DNA from: Mycolicibacterium sp. TUM20985
GTDB taxonomy: Bacteria > Actinomycetota > Actinomycetes > Mycobacteriales > Mycobacteriaceae
NCBI RefSeq assembly: GCF_030295745.1
Contig: NZ_AP027291.1
Span: 1,116,001 to 1,180,000 of the forward strand
DNA: 64,000 nt
Direction: 5' to 3'
In this document: in pieces, positions 25,511 through 37,714 of the stretch
Layout: every line of letters begins with the position of its first letter
How positions within the stretch are numbered: the stretch's first letter is position 1
The notes under the pieces: model-generated
What the model saw: only the letters and a program-made list of their open reading frames with translations
Told to the model about the DNA's origin: nothing
Database searches by the model: none
Made by a program: the position numbers and the translations under genes

Positions 25511-27058
25511 TCACTCCACGACGTAGCGGGGGAACACACCCTCCGGTTTCGGCAGCGCCGTACCCGCCGCGATGCGGGTGCCGATCGCCGTGAAGTCGCG
25601 CTGGTCCGCCGGCTGGCCCAAGAGGTCCAGCAGCTTGGCCGCCGCATCGGGCATCACCGGCTGGATGAGCAGTGCGGCGATGCGGACCGCCTCGAGGGTC
25701 GTGTACAGCACGGTGCCGAACCGCTCCTGGTCGCCCGCGGCGTCGGATTTGCGCAGGACCCAGGGCTCCTGGGCGGAGAAGTAGCGGTTGGCCGCACCAA
25801 GCATCAGCCAGATCGCCTCGAGCGCCAAGTGCATGGCGGGCACGTCGAACTGGGCGCGGACCGTCTCGAGCAACCCGTCGGCATGGGCCAGGAGGGCGGC
25901 GTCCTCGGCAGTGAAGGGCCCCGGTGTCGGGACGGCTCCGGCGAGGTTCTTGTCGACCATGGACAGCGACCGCTGGGCCAGGTTGCCGAGTTCGTTGGCC
26001 AGATCGGTGTTGATTCTCCCGATGATGGACGTCTCGCTGTAGCTGCCGTCCTGCCCGAACGGCACCTCGCGCAGCAGGAAGTAGCGCACCTGATCCAGCC
26101 CGAACGCGTCGATGAGGGCGAACGGATCGACGACGTTGCCCACCGACTTGCTCATCTTCTCGCCGCTGTTGAGCAGGAAGCCGTGCACGAAGACCCGCTT
26201 CGGCAGTTCGATTCCGGCGGACATCAGGAACGCGGGCCAGTACACCGTGTGGAATCGGATGATGTCCTTGCCGATCATGTGCAGATCGGCGGGCCAGTAC
26301 TTCCGGAAGCTCTCGGACTCGACGTCTGGAAACCCCACTCCGGTAAGGTAATTCGTCAGCGCGTCCACCCACACGTACATGACGTGGTCGGGATGGTCCG
26401 GTACGGGTACGCCCCAGTCGAACGTCGTGCGCGAGATGGACAGGTCGCGCAGCCCGCCCGAGACGAAGCTCACGACCTCGTTGCGCCGGACGTCGGGTCC
26501 GATGAACTCGGGGTGGGCCGCGTAGTGCGCCAGGAGCTCGTCGGCGTAGGCCGAGAGCCGGAAGAAGTAGGTCTGCTCCTCGGTCCACGTCACGGGCGTA
26601 CCGGTCTCGACCGAGTACTTGTTGCCGTCGGCGCGCGTCTCGAGCTCGTCGTCGGCGAAGAAGCGCTCGTCGCGCACGGAGTACCAACCCGAGTACGAGT
26701 CGAGGTAGATGTCGCCCGCGGCGTCCATCCGCTTCCATATCTCGATCGACGCCTCGATGTGGTCGGCGTCGGTGGTCCTGATGAACCGGTCGAATGACGC
26801 ACCGAGTCGCTCCTGCATCTTCTGGAACGCATCGGAGTTGCGCCGCGCCAGATCCTCGGTCGGGATCCCCTCGGTGGCTGCGGTCTGGGCCATCTTCAGC
26901 CCGTGCTCATCGGTTCCGGTCAGATAGCGCACGTCGAAGCCGTCGAGCCGCTTGAAGCGGGCGATCGCGTCGGTGGCGATGTATTCGTACGCGTGGCCGA
27001 TGTGCGGTGCGCCATTCGGATACGCGATGGCGGTCGTGATGTAGTACGGCTCTCTCAT
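25511..27058 (-). CDS. metG: methionyl-tRNA synthetase
   Basis: 515-residue class I aminoacyl-tRNA synthetase charging tRNA-Met. The HIGH motif is intact (His19 to His22 in [12 protein letters not shown]) and KMSKS is at about residue 300 ([13 protein letters not shown]). WVDAL and the anticodon-binding C-terminal helices are also present. Position matches Rv1007c. It is divergent from tatD with 27 bases between the starts. The protein ends soon after the anticodon-binding domain, without a C-terminal tRNA-binding extension. Confidence 0.96.
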   Translation of the reverse strand: MREPYYITTAIAYPNGAPHIGHAYEYIATDAIARFKRLDGFDVRYLTGTDEHGLKMAQTAATEGIPTEDLARRNSDAFQKMQERLGASFDRFIRTTDADHIEASIEIWKRMDAAGDIYLDSYSGWYSVRDERFFADDELETRADGNKYSVETGTPVTWTEEQTYFFRLSAYADELLAHYAAHPEFIGPDVRRNEVVSFVSGGLRDLSISRTTFDWGVPVPDHPDHVMYVWVDALTNYLTGVGFPDVESESFRKYWPADLHMIGKDIIRFHTVYWPAFLMSAGIELPKRVFVHGFLLNSGEKMSKSVGNVVDPFALIDAFGLDQVRYFLLREVPFGQDGSYSETSIIGRINTDLANELGNLAQRSLSMVDKNLAGAVPTPGPFTAEDAALLAHADGLLETVRAQFDVPAMHLALEAIWLMLGAANRYFSAQEPWVLRKSDAAGDQERFGTVLYTTLEAVRIAALLIQPVMPDAAAKLLDLLGQPADQRDFTAIGTRIAAGTALPKPEGVFPRYVVE

Positions 27059-27085
27059 TTGGCCCTCACCTTATTGTGTGTGGAC

Positions 27086-27919
27086 GTGAGTTCCCGACGC
27101 GAGCGACCGCCGCCCCCCGCGCCGGTCGGCACTCTGATCGACGCGCACACGCACCTCGACGCGTGCGGGGCGTTCGACGCCGCAGGCGTCCACGCGATCC
27201 TCGATCGGGCCGAGGCAGTAGGCGTCACGGCCGTCGTGACGATTGCCGACGATCTCGCCTCGGCCCGCTGGGTCACCCAGGCGGCGGACTGGGATCCCCG
27301 CGTCTACGCCGCCGTGGCCCTGCACCCGACGCGCGCCGACGCGCTGACCGACGACGCCAGGGCGGAGCTCGAACGCCTCGCAGCCCATCCGCGGGTGGTC
27401 GCGATCGGGGAGACCGGCATGGATCTCTACTGGCCGGGCAAGCTCGAGGAGTGCGCGGAGCCGGATCGGCAGCGCGAGGCGTTCGCCTGGCACATCGACC
27501 TCGCCAAGCGGACCGGCAAGCCGCTGATGATTCACAACCGCGACGCCGACGCCGCGGTGCTCGACGTGTTAGCCGCGGAGGGCGCACCGGAGACCGTCAT
27601 CTTCCACTGCTTCTCGTCAGGACCCGAGATGGCCCGCGTCTGCGTCGACGCGGGATGGCTGCTGAGCCTGTCGGGGACCGTCAGCTTTCGGAACGCGCGA
27701 GAACTGCGCGAGGCCGTCGCGGTCATCCCGCCTAGGCAGCTGCTCGTGGAGACCGACGCGCCGTTCCTGACACCGCATCCGTTCCGCGGCGCACCGAATG
27801 AGTCGTACTGTTTGCCCTACACCGTGCGCGCATTGGCCGAGGTGACGGGCAGACCGGCTGCCGACGTGGCCCGCGAGACCACTGAGAACGCGGTTCGGAC
27901 CTACGGAATCCGCACCTGA
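27086..27919 (+). CDS. tatD: TatD-family metal-dependent DNase
   Basis: 277 residues, TIM-barrel hydrolase. Metal ligands lie in DAHTHLD near the N-terminus, GETGMDLYW, MIHNRDAD, FHCFSSG and ETDAPFLTPHP. Family members are 3'-5' DNases acting on damaged DNA; the name does not imply a role in Tat export. GTG at 27086 is chosen; GTG at 27080 is equally possible. Rv1008 is the positional counterpart, and the order metG-tatD-rpfB-ksgA is kept. Confidence 0.9.
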   Translation: MSSRRERPPPPAPVGTLIDAHTHLDACGAFDAAGVHAILDRAEAVGVTAVVTIADDLASARWVTQAADWDPRVYAAVALHPTRADALTDDARAELERLAAHPRVVAIGETGMDLYWPGKLEECAEPDRQREAFAWHIDLAKRTGKPLMIHNRDADAAVLDVLAAEGAPETVIFHCFSSGPEMARVCVDAGWLLSLSGTVSFRNARELREAVAVIPPRQLLVETDAPFLTPHPFRGAPNESYCLPYTVRALAEVTGRPAADVARETTENAVRTYGIRT

Positions 27920-27925
27920 TGGTGA

Positions 27926-30028
<2,103 letters not shown>

Positions 30029-30045
<17 letters not shown>

Positions 30046-30073
30046 GCGACTGCCGCTCAGCGCACGCGGACGT
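30029..30073. terminator. bidirectional stem-loop between ksgA and ansP
   Basis: Arms 30029-30048 and 30054-30073 are 20 bases each with 18 complementary positions and a 5-base loop. The stem spans the ksgA stop codon and lies between two convergent genes. There is no clear U-tract, as is common for mycobacterial terminators. Confidence 0.7.
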
Positions 30074-30087
30074 CCGCGTCGTAGGTC

Positions 30088-31623
30088 CTACCCGTCGGCG
30101 TCCTTCTTCTCCTGGGCCTGCCGCTTGGTCGCTTCCATGGCGTCCTTGCCGATGAGTTCGTCCATGAGGGGTGTCTCCGCGTAGACGGGGTAGTTGCCCG
30201 TGATGCCGACGCGCTCGGACGCCACCTGGAGCACCCGGCCGCGGACGGCGTACCAGCCACCGACCAGCGTCGGCACGATGACGAGTAGCGCGACCAGGTT
30301 CCAGATGTTCTCCCAGCACATCAGCACCGTCACCGCGAACAGGAAGACCAGCGTCGCGTAGCTCGTGTACGGCGTGCCGAACAGCCGGAACGACGGGCGT
30401 TGCAGAATCCCCTTCTGCGACCACCGGTACAGCTGGATCTGGCAGATCACGATCGTCGCCCACGACGCGATGATGCCAAGGGCGGAGAGGTCCAGGGCGA
30501 TGTTGAACGCCTCCGCGGGCACCACCAGGTTGAGGAAGACTCCCACGACGGTGAAGCACGCCGTCAACGCGATGCCCGCCCACGGAACGCCCCTCTTGGA
30601 CATCTTCGAGGTGAACTTCGGCGCACTGCCGTTCATCGACATCGAGCGCAGGATGCGGCCGGTGGAGTACAGCCCGGCGTTGAGACTCGACAGCGCCGCG
30701 GTCAGCACGACGAAGTTCATGATGCTGCCCGCTCCGGGGACTCCAATGCTGGAGAAGAACGTGACGAACGGACTGGTGCCCGACTTGTATGCCGTATAGG
30801 GCAGCAGCAATGCCAGCAGGATCAGCGACCCGACGTAGAACACGGCGATCCGGAAGATCACCGAGTTGATCGCCTTCGGCATCACCTTCGCGGGCTCGGC
30901 GGTCTCCCCGGCTGCCGTGCCCACCAATTCGACTGCGGCATAAGCGAAGATCACCCCTGACGTGATGACCACCAGTGCGAGTAACCCCTGCGGAAGGATG
31001 CCGCCGTTGTCGGTGATGACCGATGGTCCGGTCGGTGCGCCTTCGACCGTGAACCGGCCGGCCAGGAAGACGATGCCGACGACGAGGAACGCCACCAGCG
31101 CGATGACCTTGATCAGCGCGGCCCAGAATTCCATCTCGCCGAACCACTTGACCGAGATCATGTTGATGCTGAGCACGATCACCAACGCGATGAGCGCGAT
31201 CGCCCACTGCGGTATCGCACCGAAGGCGCCCCAGTAGTGCATGTAGAGCGCGATCGCGGTGACGTCCACGATCGAGGTGCATGCCCAGTTGAAGAAGTAC
31301 ATCCAGCCGGCGACGTAAGCTGCCTTCTCGCCGAGGAACTCGCGTGCGTAGGACACGAACGACCCGGACGACGGGCGATGCAGGACCAGCTCGCCGAGCG
31401 CCCGCAGGATGAAGAACACGAACACTCCGCACACCGCGTACACGATGAACAGCCCGGGTCCCGCGCTGGCGAGTCGTCCGCCGGCGCCCATGAACAGGCC
31501 GGTGCCGATCGCGCCGCCGATTGCGATCATCTGCAGCTGGCGGGGTTTGAGCCCCTTGTCGTACCCCTCCTCTTCGTGGGCGAGCGCTGAATTGTCGTAT
31601 GTAGTCGGAGATTCCGTCGTCAT
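30088..31623 (-). CDS. ansP: APC-family amino acid permease, L-asparagine permease-like
   Basis: 511-residue permease with 12 predicted membrane segments. The N-terminal [20 protein letters not shown] and [15 protein letters not shown] are the hallmark of the AnsP/CycA/GabP branch, and [40 protein letters not shown] and the long cytosolic tail closely follow mycobacterial AnsP sequences as I know them. It would import L-asparagine or a related amino acid with protons. It lies antisense between ksgA and ispE, an insertion relative to M. tuberculosis, and 88 bases downstream of a kinase gene on the same strand. Confidence 0.8.
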   Translation of the reverse strand: MTTESPTTYDNSALAHEEEGYDKGLKPRQLQMIAIGGAIGTGLFMGAGGRLASAGPGLFIVYAVCGVFVFFILRALGELVLHRPSSGSFVSYAREFLGEKAAYVAGWMYFFNWACTSIVDVTAIALYMHYWGAFGAIPQWAIALIALVIVLSINMISVKWFGEMEFWAALIKVIALVAFLVVGIVFLAGRFTVEGAPTGPSVITDNGGILPQGLLALVVITSGVIFAYAAVELVGTAAGETAEPAKVMPKAINSVIFRIAVFYVGSLILLALLLPYTAYKSGTSPFVTFFSSIGVPGAGSIMNFVVLTAALSSLNAGLYSTGRILRSMSMNGSAPKFTSKMSKRGVPWAGIALTACFTVVGVFLNLVVPAEAFNIALDLSALGIIASWATIVICQIQLYRWSQKGILQRPSFRLFGTPYTSYATLVFLFAVTVLMCWENIWNLVALLVIVPTLVGGWYAVRGRVLQVASERVGITGNYPVYAETPLMDELIGKDAMEATKRQAQEKKDADG

Positions 31624-31711
31624 TGTTCGAAGCTAACTGCCCGCGACCCGAGGTGCCCCGTGAGCGGTTAACGTTGAGTTACGGAAATGTGTTGCCGGGG
31701 TTAGCGTTTGC

Positions 31712-32497
31712 TCAGCCGAGAACTCGCGTGATCAGCGAGACGAACTCCGAGCAGGACTGATATCGAAGCTCGGGCGTCTTCGCCATCGCCTTCGTCAAGA
31801 TCGAATCGAAGGCCCGCGGCATCCAGTCGAACCGCCGGGAGTACTTGGGCACAACACTATTGACGTGTGCGTCGATTAGGGCCATCGGCGTGGGTGCCGT
31901 GAACGGCGGCGCACCCGTGAGCAGTTCGACCGTCGTGCACGCCAGCGCGTACTCGTCGGTGGCCGCCGAGGGACGGTGTCCGCGCAGCACCTCCGGCGCC
32001 ACGTACGGCAGGGACGCGTCGACGTGCGTCGGTCGTCGAGTGGCGTTGTCCGCGAACGCCCTAGCGATGCCGAAGTCGCTGAGCAATGCGCCGCCGACGG
32101 AAAACGGTTCGCAGACAAGGATGTTCGTCGGCTTGACGTCACAGTGCACGATCCCGAGGGTGTGCGCGTGATCCAGCGCGTCGGCGATTTGCGCCAGCGC
32201 GGTGAGGCGGTCCGCCCTCGCGGTCAGCGTCGACACGGTGCCACCCCCGGCCAGTTGCATGGTCAGCCAGCCGGGGCCGCACTCGTACATGGTCACCACG
32301 TGCGGGTGGGCGGTCCGCTTGGCGAACTCGAACTCCCGCAGCAACCGGGCCAGGTTGATGGGGTCGTGATGACGCTCGTCGAGCACCTTCAGGGCCACCG
32401 GCCGGTCCGGTGCCGAAGTGTGGTGTACGCGGTAGACCGTCGCGCAACCGCCATGTCCGACGACCCCGTCGACGACGTAGTCCTCGAACGCGTCCAT
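31712..32497 (-). CDS. soluble Ser/Thr protein kinase, non-RD type
   Basis: 261 residues from the ATG at 32497; ATG 32509 and GTG 32515 are alternatives. It is a bare kinase domain with no membrane segment or sensor. Gly-loop [11 protein letters not shown], Lys37 in VALKVL, catalytic loop HCDVKPTN with Asp120, Lys122 and Asn125, DFG at 141, and PYVAPEVL. The catalytic loop reads HCD, not HRD: the Arg that normally contacts the phosphorylated activation loop is Cys119. Catalytic residues are otherwise intact, so activity is likely without loop phosphorylation. It precedes the permease gene and may regulate it; that is inference. Confidence 0.88.
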   Translation of the reverse strand: MDAFEDYVVDGVVGHGGCATVYRVHHTSAPDRPVALKVLDERHHDPINLARLLREFEFAKRTAHPHVVTMYECGPGWLTMQLAGGGTVSTLTARADRLTALAQIADALDHAHTLGIVHCDVKPTNILVCEPFSVGGALLSDFGIARAFADNATRRPTHVDASLPYVAPEVLRGHRPSAATDEYALACTTVELLTGAPPFTAPTPMALIDAHVNSVVPKYSRRFDWMPRAFDSILTKAMAKTPELRYQSCSEFVSLITRVLG

Positions 32498-32703
32498 CGG
32501 GGCCAGCATCCTCACAGACTAGGGTTCGCCGACGCCCGATGCCCGGCGTCCACGACGCCGCCGTCATCTCGACACGCCGCTAGGGCAAACACGGGCGTGA
32601 CCAGCCTGCGGCATCCGCGCATCGGTTGCCGGGCAGCGGAGTCGACGAGGAGTATCTGACTACTTTCATGTCCGTCGCCGCGGTGCGACGTTAGGGTCTT
32701 TGG

Positions 32704-33678
32704 GTGCCTCAGTCCGACACCGCCGCCGAATGGGTATCGACGGGGTCGGTGACCGTCCGCGTGCCGGGCAAGGTGAATCTGTATCTCGCCGTCGGCGATC
32801 TGCGCGATGACGGTTACCACGAACTGACCACGGTGTTCCATGCGGTATCGCTGTTCGACGAGGTCACGGTGCGCAATGCCGACGTGTTGTCGGTGACGTC
32901 GTCGGGGGAGGGTTCCAGCGAGGACGGTTCGTCGCTACCCCTGGACCATCGCAATCTGGCCTGGCGCGCCGCCGAACTCCTGGCAGACCACGTCGGGCGG
33001 GCGCCGGACGTGGCCATCTCCCTGGACAAGTCCATCCCCGTGGCGGGCGGTATGGCGGGTGGCAGCGCGGACGCCGCGGCCGTGCTGGTGGCCATGAACA
33101 CGCTGTGGGAGCTCGGCGTGCCGCGTCCAGACCTGCACGCCCTGGGGGCGCAGCTCGGCAGCGACGTGCCGTTCGCGCTGCACGGCGGTACCGCGCTGGG
33201 CACCGGACGTGGTGAGCAACTCGCCACGGTGTTGACGCGCAACACCTTTCACTGGGTGCTTGCGTTCGCCGACGGCGGGCTCCCGACGCCGCGGGTGTTC
33301 GGCGAGATCGACCGGCTCCGCGCGGACACTGCCAGGGAGCAGCCGCCGCGACTCGCGGATCCCGAGCCGCTGCTGACCGCGCTGGCGTCCGGTGACCCGC
33401 ACCAGCTGGCGCCGCTCCTGGGCAACGACTTGCAGCCGGCGGCGTTGAGCCTCGACGCCGGCTTGCGGCGCACGCTGCGTGCCGGCGTAGACGCCGGAGC
33501 GCTGGCGGGCATCGTCTCCGGTTCCGGGCCGACGTGCGCGTTCCTGTGTGCGTCGGCGTCGGCCGCGATCGACGTGGGATCGCAGTTGGCGGGCGCCGGG
33601 GTGTGCCGCACGGTGCGCGCGGCCAGTGGCCCGGTGCATGGCGCCAGGGTCGTCCCGGCGCCGTCGAGCACGGTGTGA
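32704..33678 (+). CDS. ispE: 4-diphosphocytidyl-2-C-methyl-D-erythritol kinase
   Basis: 324-residue GHMP kinase of the MEP isoprenoid pathway. Motifs: [20 protein letters not shown] at the N-terminus, the ATP loop [36 protein letters not shown] and the C-terminal [17 protein letters not shown] start at 32704. It corresponds to Rv1011, which in M. tuberculosis directly follows rpfB-ksgA; here it has its own 206-base upstream region shared with the divergent kinase gene. Confidence 0.94.
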   Translation: MPQSDTAAEWVSTGSVTVRVPGKVNLYLAVGDLRDDGYHELTTVFHAVSLFDEVTVRNADVLSVTSSGEGSSEDGSSLPLDHRNLAWRAAELLADHVGRAPDVAISLDKSIPVAGGMAGGSADAAAVLVAMNTLWELGVPRPDLHALGAQLGSDVPFALHGGTALGTGRGEQLATVLTRNTFHWVLAFADGGLPTPRVFGEIDRLRADTAREQPPRLADPEPLLTALASGDPHQLAPLLGNDLQPAALSLDAGLRRTLRAGVDAGALAGIVSGSGPTCAFLCASASAAIDVGSQLAGAGVCRTVRAASGPVHGARVVPAPSSTV

Positions 33679-34039
33679 CCCACGCCTCAATCGGCACGAG
33701 GGTTTGGTAGTTACTTAAGGGTCTCTTAAGATGATCGGCGGTGAAGACTAGCGGTTTCCTCGACGGCCCGACGACTTCCCCCGGCGCATACTCCGGGGGG
33801 CGATCCGCCAGCGGCGGTACCGATCAGGCTCTGCTCCGCTGGGCAAACGCCGCCGCGTGTCCTCGCGTCAGCTCTGCAACACCCGTTTCGAGACTAAAAC
33901 GCACCCCAATCGTGTGCGCGTCCCTCGTGGTTCGCGCGCCCGAACAGGTGGAACATTGGAAAAAGTGCAGTAAAGCGCGCGTTGGCATCGACTTCAATAC
34001 AGCCGCCGACGCAGGGCTCCTCATACCCAGGAGGTTGTC
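33679..34039 (+). other. 361-base region upstream of pks16
   Basis: No convincing gene. An AT-rich patch near 33705-33735 holds two CTTAAG hexamers spaced by GGGTCT, a likely promoter or operator. A 100-codon frame (33741-34043) runs through it and overlaps the pks16 start as GTGA, and M. tuberculosis has a similar-sized annotated ORF (Rv1012) here. Its codon use is unlike its neighbours (AGA, CTA, ATA, AAA) and no domain is seen, so I treat it as a long leader rather than a gene. Confidence 0.45.
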
Positions 34040-35674
34040 GTGAGCAGGTTTACCGAGAAGATGTACCGCAACGCGGCAACGGTCACCACCGGCATGGTCA
34101 CGGGTGAGCCGCACGAGCCGGTGCGTCACACCTGGGGTGAAGTGCACGAGCGCGCGCGGCGCATCGCGGGCGGGCTCGCCGCGGCCGGTGTCGGACCCGG
34201 CGATGCCGTCGGCGTGCTGGCAGGCTTCCCCGTGGAGATCGCCCCGACCGCTCAGGCGCTGTGGATGCGCGGGGCCAGCCTGACGATGCTGCACCAGCCC
34301 ACGCCGCGCACCGACCTGGTGGTGTGGGCCGAGGACACGATGAACGTCATCGGGATGATCGAGGCAACGGCCGTCGTCGTTTCCGAGCCGTTCCTGGTCG
34401 CGATCCCGGTGTTGGAGGAGAAGGGCATCAAGGTCCTCACGATCTCCGACCTCCTCGCCGCCGAGCCGATCGACCCCGTCGAGACCGACGAGGACGATCT
34501 CGCGCTGATGCAGCTGACGAGTGGCTCCACTGGATCTCCCAAGGCCGTCCAGATCACGCACCGCAACATCTACTCGAACGCCGAGGCGATGTTCATCGGC
34601 GCCGAGTACGACGTCACTAAGGACGTCATGGTCAGCTGGCTGCCCTGCTTCCACGACATGGGCATGGTCGGCTTCCTGACCATTCCGATGTACTTCGGGG
34701 CCGAGTTGGTCAAGGTCACGCCGATGGACTTCCTGCGGGACACCCTGCTGTGGGCCAAGCTGATCGACAAGTACAAGGGCACCATGACCGCGGCGCCGAA
34801 CTTTGCCTACGCGCTATTCGCCAAGCGGCTGCGCAACCAGGCCGAGCCGGGCCAGTTCGACCTGTCGACCCTGCGCTTCGCCCTGTCCGGGGCCGAACCG
34901 GTCGAACCCGCAGACGTCGAGGACCTGCTCGATGCGGGCAAGCCCTTCGGCCTGAGCCCCAACGCGATCCTGCCCGCCTACGGCATGGCCGAGACCACCC
35001 TGGCGGTGTCGTTCTCCGAGTGTGGGGCCGGGCTGGTCGTCGACGAGGTCGACGCCGACCTGCTGGCCGCCCTGCGCCGCGCGGTCCCGTCCACGAAGGG
35101 CAATACCCGGCGGCTGGCGTCGCTCGGCCCGCTGCTGCGTGACCTCGAGGCCCGCGTCGTCGACGAGCACGGTGAGGTGATGCCGGCCCGCGGCGTCGGC
35201 GTCATCGAGCTGCGCGGCGAGTCCCTGACGCCCGGCTACATCACGATGGGTGGCTTCCTGCCCGCCCAGGACCAGCACGGCTGGTACGACACCGGTGACC
35301 TCGGCTACCAGATGGAGAACGGCCACGTCGTGGTGTGCGGCCGCGTGAAGGACGTCATCATCATGGCCGGCCGCAACATCTACCCGACCGACATCGAGCG
35401 GGCCGCCGGGCGCGTCAAGGGTGTCCGGCCCGGTTGCGCGGTCGCCGTCCGGCTGGACGCGGGCCACTCGCGCGAGACGTTCGCCGTCGCGGTGGAGTCC
35501 AACGCCTGGGAGGATCCGATCGAGGTGCGGCGCATCGAGCATCAGGTCGCCCACGAGGTGGTCACCGAGGTCGACGTGCGGCCCCGCAACGTGGTCGTGC
35601 TCGGTCCGGGCACCATTCCCAAGACGCCCTCAGGCAAGCTGCGCCGCACGAACGCGGTCGCGCTCGTCACCTAA
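34040..35674 (+). CDS. pks16: fatty acyl-AMP ligase/acyl-CoA synthetase family protein (Pks16)
   Basis: 544-residue ANL-superfamily adenylating enzyme. It carries [16 protein letters not shown] (P-loop), [26 protein letters not shown], and the terminal catalytic Lys in [10 protein letters not shown]. Despite the historical pks name it has no ketosynthase or carrier domain. It activates a fatty acid as acyl-AMP, probably for transfer to a carrier protein. The start GTG has a perfect AGGAGG 5 bases upstream. Position matches Rv1013. Substrate is unknown. Confidence 0.9.
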   Translation: MSRFTEKMYRNAATVTTGMVTGEPHEPVRHTWGEVHERARRIAGGLAAAGVGPGDAVGVLAGFPVEIAPTAQALWMRGASLTMLHQPTPRTDLVVWAEDTMNVIGMIEATAVVVSEPFLVAIPVLEEKGIKVLTISDLLAAEPIDPVETDEDDLALMQLTSGSTGSPKAVQITHRNIYSNAEAMFIGAEYDVTKDVMVSWLPCFHDMGMVGFLTIPMYFGAELVKVTPMDFLRDTLLWAKLIDKYKGTMTAAPNFAYALFAKRLRNQAEPGQFDLSTLRFALSGAEPVEPADVEDLLDAGKPFGLSPNAILPAYGMAETTLAVSFSECGAGLVVDEVDADLLAALRRAVPSTKGNTRRLASLGPLLRDLEARVVDEHGEVMPARGVGVIELRGESLTPGYITMGGFLPAQDQHGWYDTGDLGYQMENGHVVVCGRVKDVIIMAGRNIYPTDIERAAGRVKGVRPGCAVAVRLDAGHSRETFAVAVESNAWEDPIEVRRIEHQVAHEVVTEVDVRPRNVVVLGPGTIPKTPSGKLRRTNAVALVT

Positions 35675-35675
35675 C

Positions 35676-35732
35676 CCCCTGCCGCGAGACCCTCTCCCGC
35701 GAGACCCCTGCCGCGAGACCCTCTCCCGCGAG
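35676..35732 (+). repeat. 28-nt tandem direct repeat, two copies
   Basis: Two identical 28-base units at 35676-35703 and 35705-35732, separated by one base. Each unit is itself two GCGAGACC-type half units. The second copy runs into the head of the 60-nt stem-loop element, whose first bases share CCCGCGAG, so the tandem may have grown by slippage from that element. Confidence 0.8.
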
Positions 35733-35788
35733 CGTGCGTGTCTGCTCCCCGACACGCCGCTGGCGGTGCCCGTTCTGCGCACGCTCGT
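35728..35788 (+). repeat. 60-nt structured intergenic element, copy 1
   Basis: A 61-base element: conserved head starting GCGAGCGTGCGTGTCTG and ending GACACGCCG, a 17-base variable spacer, and tail GCGCACGCTCG. The head start pairs with the tail, and GTGTC/GACAC inside the head forms a second stem. A second copy with the same plan lies at 38767-38826 in the opposite orientation. Copy 1 has one extra C in the inner loop. Confidence 0.8.
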
Positions 35789-35858
35789 CACGGCTCCGAG
35801 GACGCGTGCGGGGGAAAATGAATGGCCCCCTGTCGGGGTATCTCGTTACGGTTGACTG

Positions 35859-36836
35859 ATGAACGCTCCGGCCATCGAGGCCATCGACCTGGTGAAGAGG
35901 TTCGGGGGCGACGCCCAGGACCGCCCGGCCGTCGATGGTGTCAGCTTCACTGTGCCGCAGGGGACGGTGCTGGGGTTGCTCGGACCCAACGGTGCGGGCA
36001 AGACCACCACCGTCCGGATGATGACGACGCTCACGGAGCCGACGAGTGGGACGGCACGGGTAGCTGGCTACGACGTTCAAACCGAGCCCGCGATGGTGCG
36101 CAGCAACATGGGTCTCACGGGGCAGGCGGCGACGGTCGACGAGCTTCTCACCGGTCGCGAGAACATCCGCATGATCGGCGCGCTGTACGGTATCGGCAAG
36201 CGCGACGTCGCCCGGCTCGGAGATCAGCTGCTGGAACAGTTCTCGATCACCGAGGCGGCTGATCGGCCGGTCAAGTCCTACTCCGGTGGCATGCGCAGAC
36301 GCATCGACCTGGCGGTCAGCCTGATCGCCAGGCCACCGGTCCTCTTCCTCGACGAGCCGACCACCGGACTGGACCCGCGCAGTCGCATCGATCTGTGGGA
36401 TGTCCTGCGCGACTTGGTCTCTCGCGGTACCACACTGCTGCTGACCACCCAGTACCTCGAAGAGGCCGACCAGCTCGCCGACGACATCGTCGTCATGGAC
36501 AGGGGGCGCATCATCGCCAAGGGCACACCGCTGCAACTCAAGCAGCAGGCGGGTAACGCCAGCCTGGTGGTGACGGTCTCGCACGCCGCAGACCTGACGA
36601 CGGCGCGCGAGTTGATGGCGCGCGCCGGCGGCGAGGTTCACGTGGATGCCGGCGCCCGCCAGCTCACCGCGGCGGCGGAGGGGATAGCCGACATGACGCG
36701 GGTGGCCGGCTGGTTGCAGGAGCACCGGATCGAGGTCGACGACATCGGGTTGTCCAGACCCAGTCTCGACGACGTGTTCCTGTCCCTCACCGGTCACCGC
36801 GCCGAAGACGACGAGACCAAGGAGAGCCGACCATGA
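35859..36836 (+). CDS. daunorubicin-type ABC transporter ATP-binding protein
   Basis: 325-residue DrrA-like ATPase. Walker A is GPNGAGKTTT (near 45), the signature YSGGMRRRIDLA, Walker B VLFLDEPTTGLDPRSR, and an H-loop equivalent in LLTTQYLEEADQL with Gln. The C-terminal domain with VDDIGLSRPSLDDVFLSLTG is the drug-exporter type. It overlaps the permease gene by 4 bases (ATGA). It likely energises export of a lipid or drug; the substrate is unknown. The pair is inserted between pks16 and pth relative to M. tuberculosis. Confidence 0.92.
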   Translation: MNAPAIEAIDLVKRFGGDAQDRPAVDGVSFTVPQGTVLGLLGPNGAGKTTTVRMMTTLTEPTSGTARVAGYDVQTEPAMVRSNMGLTGQAATVDELLTGRENIRMIGALYGIGKRDVARLGDQLLEQFSITEAADRPVKSYSGGMRRRIDLAVSLIARPPVLFLDEPTTGLDPRSRIDLWDVLRDLVSRGTTLLLTTQYLEEADQLADDIVVMDRGRIIAKGTPLQLKQQAGNASLVVTVSHAADLTTARELMARAGGEVHVDAGARQLTAAAEGIADMTRVAGWLQEHRIEVDDIGLSRPSLDDVFLSLTGHRAEDDETKESRP

Positions 36837-37681
36837 CGACCGTCGCACCGAAGCCCGCCGTCGATGCCTCGCGGCCCGCGATCCACCAGACCTCCGTCTT
36901 TCAGCAGTCCTGGATCATGGTCAAGCGCAACATGATCCACACCAGGCGCATGCCCGAGATGCTGAGTGACGTCACCGTGCAGCCGATCATGTTCGTGCTG
37001 CTGTTCGCGTTCGTCTTCGGCGCCTCGATCGCCAACACCGGCGGCGCGTCCTACCGTGAGTTCCTGCTACCCGGAATTCAGGCGCAGACCATCGTCTTCA
37101 CGGCGTTCGTCGTCGCGTCGGGTATCACCGCCGACGTCGAGAAGGGCATCATCGACCGGTTCCGCTCGCTGCCGATCCGACGGTCGTCGGTGCTGATCGG
37201 CCGCAGCGTGGCGAGCCTGATCCACTCCTCGATCGGCATCGTGGTCATGGCGATCACCGGACTGTGCATCGGTTGGCGGATCAGGGGCGGGGTCGCGGAC
37301 GCCGTGCTCGCGTTCGCGTTGATCCTGGTGTTCGGCTTCGGGATGATCTGGTTCGGCATTCTCGTCGGGTCGCTGATGCGGTCGGTGGAGGCGGTGAACG
37401 GCGTGATGTTCACCGTGCTGTTCCCGATCACTTTCTTGGCCAATACCTTTGCGCCCACCGAGCCGATGCCCAAGTGGCTCAGGGTGATGGCCGAATGGAA
37501 CCCCGTCTCGTCGCTGGCGCAGGCCATGCGGGAACTGTGGGGAAACGGGCCCGCGGCGCCACCGGAAGCTCAGTTGCCGTTGCATCACCCCGTGCTGGCC
37601 ACCATCCTGTGGTCACTGCTCATGACGGCCGTGATCGCGCCGTTCGCGTTACGCGCCTATGCGCGTCGCACGTCGGACTAG
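36833..37681 (+). CDS. ABC-2 type transporter permease, DrrB-like
   Basis: 282-residue membrane protein with six hydrophobic segments and the ABC-2 pattern RNMIHTRRMPEMLSDVTVQP, then LLPGIQAQTIVFTAFVVASG and EKGIIDRFRSLPIRRSSVLI, a coupling-helix region. It forms the channel for the preceding DrrA-like ATPase and is translationally coupled to it. The transporter probably acts as a dimer of both subunits in the plasma membrane. Confidence 0.91.
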   Translation: MTTVAPKPAVDASRPAIHQTSVFQQSWIMVKRNMIHTRRMPEMLSDVTVQPIMFVLLFAFVFGASIANTGGASYREFLLPGIQAQTIVFTAFVVASGITADVEKGIIDRFRSLPIRRSSVLIGRSVASLIHSSIGIVVMAITGLCIGWRIRGGVADAVLAFALILVFGFGMIWFGILVGSLMRSVEAVNGVMFTVLFPITFLANTFAPTEPMPKWLRVMAEWNPVSSLAQAMRELWGNGPAAPPEAQLPLHHPVLATILWSLLMTAVIAPFALRAYARRTSD

Positions 37682-37701
37682 GCGGGCGGCTGGGTTCTAT
37701 G

Positions 37702-37707
37702 TACTAT
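37702..37707 (+). promoter_or_regulatory. possible -10 for a leaderless transcript
   Basis: TACTAT fits the mycobacterial TANNNT -10 and ends 7 bases before the A of the next ATG (37715), the spacing expected for leaderless transcription. It lies in the only AT-rich stretch of the 33-base gap after the permease gene. Confidence 0.4.
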
Positions 37708-37714
37708 ACCTAGC

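Noticed and set aside
33741..34043. 100-codon frame upstream of pks16 overlapping its start
   Set aside because: Codon use is unlike the neighbours, no domain is seen, and the last codons are just the pks16 ribosome site. It matches the position of M. tuberculosis Rv1012, which itself is poorly supported. Kept only as part of the intergenic entry.
34040..35674. Polyketide synthase, as the gene name suggests
   Set aside because: Only an adenylation (ANL) domain is present; no ketosynthase, acyltransferase or carrier motif.
35676..35732. CRISPR-like direct repeats
   Set aside because: Only two units with a single base between them, no spacers and no cas genes.
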